Source: an uncultured Collinsella sp. (GTDB lineage: Bacteria; Actinomycetota; Coriobacteriia; Coriobacteriales; Coriobacteriaceae). From it: DNA of 19,328 bases. A model generated the notes under the pieces. It was not told where the DNA came from and searched no databases. It worked only from the letters and a program-made list of their open reading frames with translations. How positions within the stretch are numbered: the stretch's first letter is position 1; each line of letters opens with the position of its first letter. The position numbers and the translations under genes are program-made. The stretch is from contig CAAEOL010000013.1 of NCBI GenBank assembly GCA_900757595.1, positions 1 through 19,328 of the forward strand, read 5' to 3'. This document shows positions 13,911 through 19,328 of the stretch, piece by piece.

Positions 13911-13943
13911 CCGCCGCAAAGGGGACAGGCACCTTTGCGGTGG
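13911..13943. repeat. REP-like hairpin containing GGGGACAGGCACC
   Basis: ccgccgcaaagg (13911-13922) and cctttgcggtgg (13932-13943) form a 12-bp stem with one G-U pair and a 9-nt loop. The core ggggacaggcacc is of the type I recall from repetitive extragenic palindromes associated with REP transposases (recollection, not checked). It is 16 nt after thiD. No T-tract follows, so any terminator function is weak. Confidence 0.6.
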
Positions 13944-13959
13944 CTCCCACAAACATCTC

Positions 13960-14098
13960 GATCTGTAACAGTAACTCGGCAAAATCGACCCTAGATGTTA
14001 CAGATCAAGACAAACAATCGATATCGACCTAAATAATCTTAATCTGTAACATCTAGCCCGTTTTCGGCCTTGGAACTGTTACAGATCAAGACAAACAA
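13960..14098. repeat. Two tandem palindromic units, 81-bp period
   Basis: gatctgtaaca (13960-13970) and tgttacagatc (13996-14006) form an exact 11-bp inverted repeat with a 25-nt centre. A second copy has arms 14042-14051 and 14077-14086, again with a 25-nt centre. Each unit is followed by aagacaaacaa, giving an exact 22-bp direct repeat at 13996-14017 and 14077-14098. The centre of the second unit resembles the reverse complement of the first. No protein is encoded. It looks like a pair of intergenic repetitive elements. Confidence 0.8.
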
Positions 14099-14109
14099 AC
14101 GAAACAAGC

Positions 14110-14121
14110 CCCCGCAAGGGG
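14110..14121 (-). terminator. Possible weak terminator of the SGNH hydrolase gene
   Basis: CCCC (14110-14113) and GGGG (14118-14121) around GCAA. On the minus strand a T-rich stretch CTTGTTTCGTTTG follows. It lies 26 nt past the stop codon. The short stem keeps confidence low. Confidence 0.3.
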
Positions 14122-14146
14122 ACCTCTGTGGTGGTTTGGGGCCGTG

Positions 14147-14806
14147 CTACTCACCGAGCATCTCTTTGAGCTTGGCTGCCACGGCGTGACCCAGGCTCTC
14201 GTGGCTTTCGGGCATCATATGCAGATAGTCAATATCGCCCGGCTCGGCAAACTCGGCGGCATTCAAAAAGTCGCAGCCAAACTGCTCGGCCACGTGCGCA
14301 TAGTACTCGCCAAAATGTTCAGATGCCTCGACGGAACGCTCGTCAAAATCGGTCATATATACATCGGCGATCTGCGGCTTGATCTTGATAGGAGCCATCA
14401 GCAGGATGCGCGGGCAAGGCGCGGCGTCGGTCCACGGAAACGCGCGGACGGCGCGAATCAGCGCCATGGCGCCACGGGCGATATCGGAAGCTGTCACGTT
14501 AAAGACCGTCTTACAGTCGTTGGTGCCCAGCATGATCACAATGGCGTCCAGCGGCTTATGAGCCTCGAGCAGCATCGGAAGCGCGCGAATGCCGTTGAGG
14601 TTAGTGTCCAGGTGGCACATATCGTCGCGCACCGTCGTGCGACCATTTAGACCTTCCTCAATCACATGCCAGCCCTCACCCAGGTCACGCTGCACCACGC
14701 CGCACCAGCGCACATCCTGCGCATAGCGCACTGCGGTACCGTCGCGCATACCCGCCGGATCATAGCCATAGGTGTTGCTGTCACCAAAGCACAGAACGTT
14801 TTTCAT
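14147..14806 (-). CDS. SGNH/GDSL hydrolase (arylesterase-like)
   Basis: Predicted esterase or deacylase of the SGNH superfamily, cytoplasmic because no signal peptide is present. The 219-aa product has block I FGDSNTYGYDP (nucleophile Ser10), block II GLNGRTT (Gly52, Asn54), block III MLGTNDCK (GTND 94-97), and block V DYLH (Asp193, His196), so the catalytic set is complete. The nearest look is to small arylesterases and acyl-CoA thioesterase-like GDSL proteins; the substrate is unknown. The start at 14806 follows GAGGAG (14813-14818). It lies downstream of the TIGR02452 gene on the same strand but behind a strong terminator. I see no convincing promoter in the short gap. Confidence 0.9.
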   Translation of the reverse strand: MKNVLCFGDSNTYGYDPAGMRDGTAVRYAQDVRWCGVVQRDLGEGWHVIEEGLNGRTTVRDDMCHLDTNLNGIRALPMLLEAHKPLDAIVIMLGTNDCKTVFNVTASDIARGAMALIRAVRAFPWTDAAPCPRILLMAPIKIKPQIADVYMTDFDERSVEASEHFGEYYAHVAEQFGCDFLNAAEFAEPGDIDYLHMMPESHESLGHAVAAKLKEMLGE

Positions 14807-14825
14807 CTTGAGCTCCTCATTCAGT

Positions 14826-14860
14826 AAAAAGCCGACGGGGGCAACCCCTCCCGTCGGCTT
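14826..14860 (-). terminator. Intrinsic terminator of the TIGR02452 gene
   Basis: AAGCCGACGGG and CCCGTCGGCTT (14829-14839 and 14850-14860) pair over 11 bp with a 10-nt loop, and the minus strand continues with TTT (14826-14828) after the last two paired T residues. A textbook rho-independent terminator 25 nt past the stop. Confidence 0.9.
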
Positions 14861-14884
14861 GGCATATCACATCGCGCGCACCGC

Positions 14885-16018
14885 TTACAGGTACTTGCGC
14901 CAGTCATCCTCGTCCTCGTCATCCTCGGCAGCGGCCTGAGCCTGCTCGGCGGCACGGGCGGCTGCGGCGCGGGCGGCAACCTGAGCATAGGACTCCTCGT
15001 TTCGCTCGGGGAAGTTTGCCAGCACGTGCTCGAATTTGGCGAAGTCCTCGTCCCAGCGCGTAGAGGGCACGGCAAAGAAGACCTGCTTGACCTTGAAGTC
15101 GCCCGATGCGAGCTCCTTGCGGAAGAGCTCGGCCACGGCCTCTGCGTCAAAGCCGTTGTTCTCGCAGCCCCAAGCACCCACTACGAGCTTCTCGCGGCCA
15201 AGCTCATCGCAGATAGCAAGCACAAAGCGAATGCGGTCGCGCAGGGCGTCAAGCAAGGCATCGTCGCTCACGCGGTACTCCTGGCGAGCACGCTTGGCGT
15301 TGGGTGCAGCGGCGACGATCACGTCGGCATAGGCGTGCACATGCTTGCGCTCGAAGCGCACCGCGGGCACCACCAGCGCACGGTTGCGGTACAGCTCACA
15401 GTTGATGTTGCGGCGACGGTTCTCGCCGTACCATTTACGCTGCTTATCGAGGACGTTGTACAGATACGAATCGGCGCACAACGTGGCCTCCTGGCCCAGA
15501 TAACCCTGAATATATCCACCGCCCGGATTGGTAAACGAGGCAAAGGCGAGCACGGCCATGTCGCAGAACTGCGCATAGCCGCGACCGTTATCGAGGATTG
15601 CCTGCGTGGCGGAGGCATCAAGCACAGTGACCTCGGGCAGGACCGGAGCGGGCTCCTCAGCAGGCGCGGACTCAACTTCGGCGATTTCCTCGGCAGGCTC
15701 CTCGACGGGCTCGGGCGCCGCCTCGGTCTCGGGCGCTGCCTCGACCTCGGCAGTCTCCGCGTTCTCGACGTCCTCGGCGACCTGCTCTTCGGGGGCCACA
15801 GCAGTCTGAACCTTGGCCTTCATCGCCGCGACAAAGCCGGTGGGCATGCCGTCAAACTCGCGAACACCGGCAAGCGAACGCTCGATATCCTTGGCGCAGG
15901 CCTCGGACACAGTCATCACATGGCGCTCGGCGGCCTTGGCACGGGCCTCGCGCTTGGGATTGGGCTGACCCGCTCGGTTGGACCTGTGGTTACGGTTCCT
16001 GTTGTCGACGTCTGCCAT
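14885..16018 (-). CDS. TIGR02452 family protein, microbial PARG-like macrodomain
   Basis: Related to bacterial-type poly(ADP-ribose) glycohydrolases (PF10021), which remove ADP-ribose from proteins. The 377-aa product has a basic N-terminus (NRNRNHRSNR, 6-15), a helical stretch to about 72, a low-complexity Ala/Glu/Pro linker at about 75-127, and the macrodomain-like part at about 130-340 with VLAFASFTNPGGGY (156-169) and VVGAWGCENNGFD (279-291). It ends in an acidic tail (365-372). The signature GGG-X6-8-QEE is present as GGG (166-168), seven residues, then QEA (176-178), so the residue matching the catalytic second Glu is Ala178. It may bind ADP-ribose without cutting it. The start at 16018 follows GGAAAGG. 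It is 140 nt downstream of the Bax-inhibitor gene, behind a terminator. Confidence 0.8.
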   Translation of the reverse strand: MADVDNRNRNHRSNRAGQPNPKREARAKAAERHVMTVSEACAKDIERSLAGVREFDGMPTGFVAAMKAKVQTAVAPEEQVAEDVENAETAEVEAAPETEAAPEPVEEPAEEIAEVESAPAEEPAPVLPEVTVLDASATQAILDNGRGYAQFCDMAVLAFASFTNPGGGYIQGYLGQEATLCADSYLYNVLDKQRKWYGENRRRNINCELYRNRALVVPAVRFERKHVHAYADVIVAAAPNAKRARQEYRVSDDALLDALRDRIRFVLAICDELGREKLVVGAWGCENNGFDAEAVAELFRKELASGDFKVKQVFFAVPSTRWDEDFAKFEHVLANFPERNEESYAQVAARAAAARAAEQAQAAAEDDEDEDDWRKYL

Positions 16019-16083
16019 AAGTGGTCACCTTTCCTGTCGCTGCCGCTATCGGCTTTTCTCATCCATGATACCCCGCCGCGCAC

Positions 16084-16109
16084 AAAAAAGACGGCCCCGA
16101 AGGACCGCC
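16084..16109 (-). terminator. Intrinsic terminator of the Bax-inhibitor-like gene
   Basis: On the minus strand GGCGGTCC and GGGCCGTC pair over 8 bp (two G-U) around a TTCG tetraloop (16098-16101), followed by TTTTTT (16084-16089). It lies 49 nt past the stop. Confidence 0.88.
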
Positions 16110-16158
16110 TTTCGCATCGTTTTACCGTGTCCGGCAGGAAGCATCGCAATGCCGCGCT

Positions 16159-16854
16159 TTAATCGCGACGACCGAGGATGTTCAGAATGCGCAAGAACAC
16201 GTTGATGATGTCCACGAACAGGTTGGATGCCATGAGCACGGCGTTGGGCAGCGTGGGCGGCACCGTCGTGGCAACATAGGTGTCGTAACCGATGAAGCCG
16301 GCGAACACCACGATCACGATCAGGTCGGTGATGGACTGCGAAACGCCCATGAACATCAGCACGATCTCGACCAGAATCGTGGCAAACAGGATGCCAAAAC
16401 CAATGCCATACACACGCTGGAAGAACTTGGGGAAGGTCACGCCCAGCGCACCAAAGACAAAGGTGATGGCGGCCGTGGCGATAAAGGCGGTGTTAATGGT
16501 AGGCAGGTCGTAGTTGGCAAGGCCAAACGACGCGGTCAGGCCAAAGGTGCTCGCAAAGATTACGTAGCCCACAAGGGACAGGCCCACGGACTGCTTGCCC
16601 GCAGCAGCCGACATCATGACCATGCCGACGATGGTTAAAATAAACGAGCCAAAGACCAGCGGTAGGGCGGCGCCGCTCATCATCATGCGCGCAAACGACA
16701 TGGTGCTCGTAAAGTAGGCGCCGGCACCCATGGCGCAAAAGCCCAAGAAGATCAGGGCGGACATGGCGAGATTGTACGCGCGCGGCGACATCTCCTTGGC
16801 GCGGCTTGCGCCGGTCTCGACGGGGCCGTTCTGATAGCCCTGGATATCGTTCAT
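16159..16854 (-). CDS. Bax inhibitor-1 family membrane protein (YbhL/YetJ-like)
   Basis: Integral membrane protein of the BI-1 / TMBIM family; the Bacillus member YetJ is a pH-sensitive calcium leak channel. The 231-aa product has a polar N-terminus (1-25) and about seven hydrophobic segments. Family marks are VVFAGFIGYDTYV (182-194) and NLFVDIINVFLRILNILG (211-228). Asp191 and Asp215 are 24 residues apart, as are the two aspartates (171 and 195) of the pH sensor in YetJ, so the sensor appears intact. The start at 16854 follows GAAAGGAC by 8 nt; an open upstream extension lacks family sequence. A -10-like TACAAT lies at 16910-16915. Physiological role in this organism unknown. Confidence 0.92.
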   Translation of the reverse strand: MNDIQGYQNGPVETGASRAKEMSPRAYNLAMSALIFLGFCAMGAGAYFTSTMSFARMMMSGAALPLVFGSFILTIVGMVMMSAAAGKQSVGLSLVGYVIFASTFGLTASFGLANYDLPTINTAFIATAAITFVFGALGVTFPKFFQRVYGIGFGILFATILVEIVLMFMGVSQSITDLIVIVVFAGFIGYDTYVATTVPPTLPNAVLMASNLFVDIINVFLRILNILGRRD

Positions 16855-16909
16855 ACTTCGTCCTTTCAAAAAGCGCCACGACAGCGCCGTAGGTGACAAG
16901 ATCCCTGCC

Positions 16910-16915
16910 ATTGTA
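16910..16915 (-). promoter_or_regulatory. Possible -10 box for the Bax-inhibitor-like gene
   Basis: TACAAT on the minus strand, 55 nt before the start codon and 18 nt past the stop of the upstream gene. No recognisable -35 and no TG extension. Confidence 0.35.
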
Positions 16916-16933
16916 CCCGAATGCCGTGCGCTC

Positions 16934-17272
16934 TTACCTGCGGCGCTCGCCCTCAAGCGTGCGGTCAAACGCCCATACCCACCAACGCATCACATGCGTC
17001 TGCGAGCCATCCGCCCGCTCACGCGTCTGGTCCTCCAGATACAACTCGGTCGCATGTCCGCCAAAACGTACCTTATAGGTTGCCGTACGAATGCCGTGAA
17101 CCGTCAGGCCAAACCCGGTGGTCGAGATAATTTCGTCGATCGTAAAGCAACGGCCGTCGACCCAGCAGACGGTGACCGGCACGACTTGTCCGCCCGCAAG
17201 GATGCGGGTCACGACGTCCACATACTGCTTGTGCACGCGCCGAGTTTTGCCGTCTGTCTGTCGATATTCCAT
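16934..17272 (-). CDS. Hypothetical protein (112 aa)
   Basis: I do not recognise a named family. The 112-aa product is small and soluble, with a basic N-terminus (MEYRQTDGKTRRVHK), a beta-like core VVPVTVCWVDGRCFTIDEI (30-48), then FGLTVHGIRTATYKVRF (54-70) and HVMRWWVWAF (93-102). The WVDGRxFxIDE run recalls small DUF6504-like domains, a weak resemblance only. The start at 17272 is favoured because AGGAGG is just upstream, but the spacing is only 1 nt; a promoter-like pair at 17280-17309 would place transcription start almost on the ATG, so the mRNA may be leaderless. The alternative start at 17293 has no ribosome binding site. The Bax-inhibitor gene follows 79 nt later on the same strand. 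Confidence 0.75.
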   Translation of the reverse strand: MEYRQTDGKTRRVHKQYVDVVTRILAGGQVVPVTVCWVDGRCFTIDEIISTTGFGLTVHGIRTATYKVRFGGHATELYLEDQTRERADGSQTHVMRWWVWAFDRTLEGERRR

Positions 17273-17279
17273 GCCTCCT

Positions 17280-17309
17280 ATTATCGAACGCATGTTTGCA
17301 TATTGTAAA
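17280..17309 (-). promoter_or_regulatory. Promoter of the 112-aa hypothetical, possibly leaderless
   Basis: On the minus strand TTTACA (17304-17309) and GATAAT (17280-17285) match five of six bases of each consensus hexamer with an 18-nt spacer. Transcription would begin at about 17272-17274, on or next to the ATG at 17272. Confidence 0.5.
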
Positions 17310-17466
17310 GCGAACAGACTGTGGTTTTGGGGTGTTGGGGCGCGCGCACGTGTCCTCATGGTGTGTTAGCAAAAAGAACACCCGCGGTCAACAGGGCTAA
17401 TATTCATTTTTAGTGCCAAAAAATTCACTGCTCCCATCAGAACTCGGTAAAGAAACCCGCAGGAGG

Positions 17467-17475
17467 TGATACGAT
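17467..17475 (+). promoter_or_regulatory. Probable extended -10 for the phosphate transporter pair
   Basis: TGATACGAT, an extended -10 identical to the one before the aminopeptidase gene, 47 nt before the start codon. A -35 is not evident and I see no clear Pho box. The rest of the 250-nt gap (17273-17522) holds the divergent promoter at 17280-17309 and otherwise nothing I can name. Confidence 0.45.
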
Positions 17476-17522
17476 TTATCATGTTTCTGTAACGTGCCTG
17501 CAAACTTCGAGAAAGCCCATAT

Positions 17523-18572
17523 ATGGACGTAACGTTCTCAACCTTCCTCGGCCAACTTGTGTCGAACCCAGTCCTTGCCGTCACCGTGATCCTCGCGCTC
17601 GGCGCCATCTTCGTCAATGGATGGACCGACGCACCCAACGCCATCGCGACCTGCGTCACTACGCGTTGCATGCCCGCCCGCGCCGCCATCCTCATGAGTG
17701 CCGCATTCAACTTCCTTGGCGTGCTCATCATGACGCACTTTAACGCGAGCGTCGCCAACACCATCTCCCATATTGTCGACTTTGGCGGAAACAGCACCAT
17801 GGCGCTCGCCTGCTTGTGCGCGGCGCTGTTCTCCATCGTCGTCTACGGCGCCACAGCGTCGCGTTTTGGCATCCCCACTTCGCAAAGCCACAGCCTTATC
17901 GCCGGCCTGACCGGTGCCGCCATCGCCCTCGGCGGTGCGAGCAGCGTCAACGTCCACGAGTGGATGAAGGTCATCTACGGCCTGGCGCTCTCCATCGGCC
18001 TGGGCTTTGTCATGGGCTGGGTCCTGTGCAAGCTCGTCTCGATTCTTTTCGCCGCCGCCAACAGGCGACGTGCCAATGTCTTCTTTAAATACGCTCAGAT
18101 CGCAAGCGCTGCGGCCATGAGCTTTATGCACGGCGCGCAGGATGGACAGAAGTTCATCGGCGTGCTCTTTTTAGGCGTGGCCTTTGCCAGCGGCCAGACG
18201 AGCGTCGGCGATGCCGGCATCCCCATCTGGATTATGCTGCTGTGCTCGGCCACCATGGGCATCGGCACCAGCGTGGGCGGCGAGCGCATCATCAAGTCCG
18301 TTGGCCAGAGCATGGTCAAGCTCGAAAAGTACCAGGGCTTCTCCGCCGACCTGGCGGGCGCCGCAAACCTGCTGCTTGCCACGCTCACCGGCATCCCCGT
18401 GTCCTCCACTCACATCAAGACCTGCGCCATCATGGGCGTCGGCGCCGTCAAGCGCCTTTCGGCCATCAACTTCGGCGTAGTCAAGGACATGATGTTCACC
18501 TGGTTCTTCACCTTCCCCGCCTGTGGACTCATCAGCTTTGTCATGGCCAAGCTGTTCATGATGTTCATCTAG
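17523..18572 (+). CDS. PiT family inorganic phosphate transporter
   Basis: Low-affinity phosphate permease driven by the ion gradient (PF01384), many membrane segments. The 349-aa product shows the inverted duplicated signature: NGWTDAPNAIAT (32-43) in the first half and FMHGAQDGQKFIGV (201-214) in the second, with the partner motifs FGIPTSQSHSLIAG (115-128) and GIPVSSTHIKT (290-300). The usual ND of the two signatures reads TD and QD here; I recall such forms among DUF47-linked PiT proteins of clostridia. The start at 17523 has a weak ribosome binding site (GAGAAAG). DUF47 follows 67 nt later without a terminator, so the two are probably cotranscribed. Confidence 0.9.
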   Translation: MDVTFSTFLGQLVSNPVLAVTVILALGAIFVNGWTDAPNAIATCVTTRCMPARAAILMSAAFNFLGVLIMTHFNASVANTISHIVDFGGNSTMALACLCAALFSIVVYGATASRFGIPTSQSHSLIAGLTGAAIALGGASSVNVHEWMKVIYGLALSIGLGFVMGWVLCKLVSILFAAANRRRANVFFKYAQIASAAAMSFMHGAQDGQKFIGVLFLGVAFASGQTSVGDAGIPIWIMLLCSATMGIGTSVGGERIIKSVGQSMVKLEKYQGFSADLAGAANLLLATLTGIPVSSTHIKTCAIMGVGAVKRLSAINFGVVKDMMFTWFFTFPACGLISFVMAKLFMMFI

Positions 18573-18639
18573 TCAAACCGAACGTCCATCCGGACCGTAA
18601 CACCTCGCCCACCCGTCTTCGCCTCGAAAGGACCCACTC

Positions 18640-19263
18640 ATGGCAAAGAAACCCGATTCGTTCTACTTTGACAACTACGTCGCCTGCGCCGACCTCGCCG
18701 TCCAGGCCGCCGAGCTGCTTACCAAGATTTTCGAGAACTTCGATCCCGCAAAGATTCACGATATGCTCGACAAGATGCATGCGATTGAGCATGCGGCAGA
18801 CAAGAAGCACCACGAGCTCGAAGACGCCCTGCTCACCGCCTTTATCACCCCGCTCGAGCGCGAGGATCTGGATCTGATGAGCTGCGCGCTCGACACCGTG
18901 CTCGACCGTATTGAGGGCGTCGTGCAGCGCGTCTACTTCACCAACATTCAGAGCATCCATCCCGACGCCATCGTCATCGCCCACAAGGTGACTGACGCCT
19001 GCCGCGCCATGAAGGACCTGATGGTCGAGCTTCCCAACTACCGCAAGTCCAAAACGCTGCGCGAGCTGGTCATCCAGATCAACACGATCGAGTCCGAGGC
19101 CGACGAGCTCTACATCAACGCCATGCGCAACCTGCACGTTAACGGCAAGGACCCGCTCGAGGTCATCGCTTGGCGTGACGTGTACGCCTTCCTGGAGTAC
19201 TGCGCCGACTGCTGCGAGAATGTGGCCGATGTCGTGGATTCGATTGTCATGAAGAACAGTTAA
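18640..19263 (+). CDS. DUF47 family (PhoU-like) protein
   Basis: All-helical cytoplasmic protein of the PhoU-like DUF47 family (PF01865), which commonly sits next to PiT permeases and is thought to regulate their phosphate uptake. The 207-aa product has the family pattern of metal-binding acidic and histidine clusters: MHAIEHAADKKHHELEDAL (46-64), DTVLDRIEGVVQRVYF (84-99), IESEADELY (149-157) and the C-terminal YCADCCENVADVVDSIV (187-203). The start at 18640 follows GAAAGGAC by 8 nt. It is complete inside the window; 65 nt follow with a short T-run at 19308-19312 but no hairpin that I would call a terminator. Confidence 0.9.
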   Translation: MAKKPDSFYFDNYVACADLAVQAAELLTKIFENFDPAKIHDMLDKMHAIEHAADKKHHELEDALLTAFITPLEREDLDLMSCALDTVLDRIEGVVQRVYFTNIQSIHPDAIVIAHKVTDACRAMKDLMVELPNYRKSKTLRELVIQINTIESEADELYINAMRNLHVNGKDPLEVIAWRDVYAFLEYCADCCENVADVVDSIVMKNS

Positions 19264-19328
19264 TTGGGGGTACGTGTCCCGGCGGTCGCGGGCCCGGCCA
19301 CTAATAACCTTTTTCACTCCGGCTGCAA

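Noticed and set aside
13960..14098. CRISPR array
   Set aside because: Only two units, palindromic arms with diverged centres, no cas genes; better read as repetitive extragenic elements.
19264..19328. Terminator after the DUF47 gene
   Set aside because: A T-run is present at 19308-19312, but the GC-rich stretch before it gives only a 4-bp stem that is not adjacent to it.

Overview
The window reads as a chromosomal housekeeping segment from a high-GC Gram-positive anaerobe. The gene content (short-form ThiC, M18 aminopeptidase, PiT plus DUF47, Bax-inhibitor-like protein, PARG-like TIGR02452 protein) and the protein style suggest a Coriobacteriia member, most likely Collinsella. That assignment is inference from family resemblance, not from a database search. 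I see no tRNA, rRNA, CRISPR array, insertion sequence or prophage.

Left part (1-5500): ndk, argH, an unrecognised 56-aa gene and argG all lie on the minus strand. argG and argH encode the last two steps of arginine synthesis. Upstream of argG is a roughly 300-nt leader. It holds a 24-codon ORF with a strong ribosome binding site and six arginine codons in its last ten sense codons, followed by mutually exclusive hairpins, one ending in a U-tract. Further upstream is an 18-bp sequence matching the ArgR operator (ARG box) pattern. Together these suggest control of argG by both repression and ribosome-mediated attenuation. This is the most interesting find in the window. A Cof-type HAD phosphatase gene diverges from argG.

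Middle part (5500-10900): polA (minus) diverges from an M18 aminopeptidase gene (plus), which is followed by yaaA. A 67-nt imperfect inverted repeat with a T-tract separates the last two.

Thiamine part (10860-13900): a small anchored membrane protein gene (minus) diverges from thiC, which is preceded by a clear TPP riboswitch whose conserved 3' strand carries the thiC ribosome binding site. thiD follows after a terminator and has its own -10 box. ThiC makes HMP-P and ThiD phosphorylates it to HMP-PP.

Right part (13900-19328): a repeat-rich gap with two tandem 81-bp palindromic units precedes four minus-strand genes: an SGNH hydrolase, a PARG-like TIGR02452 protein whose QEE signature reads QEA, a Bax-inhibitor-1 family membrane protein, and a 112-aa hypothetical that may be read from a leaderless mRNA. 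A phosphate transporter (PiT) and its DUF47 partner form a plus-strand pair at the end. Intergenic hairpins of REP type recur through the window. An extended -10 motif TGnTACGAT recurs before three genes.
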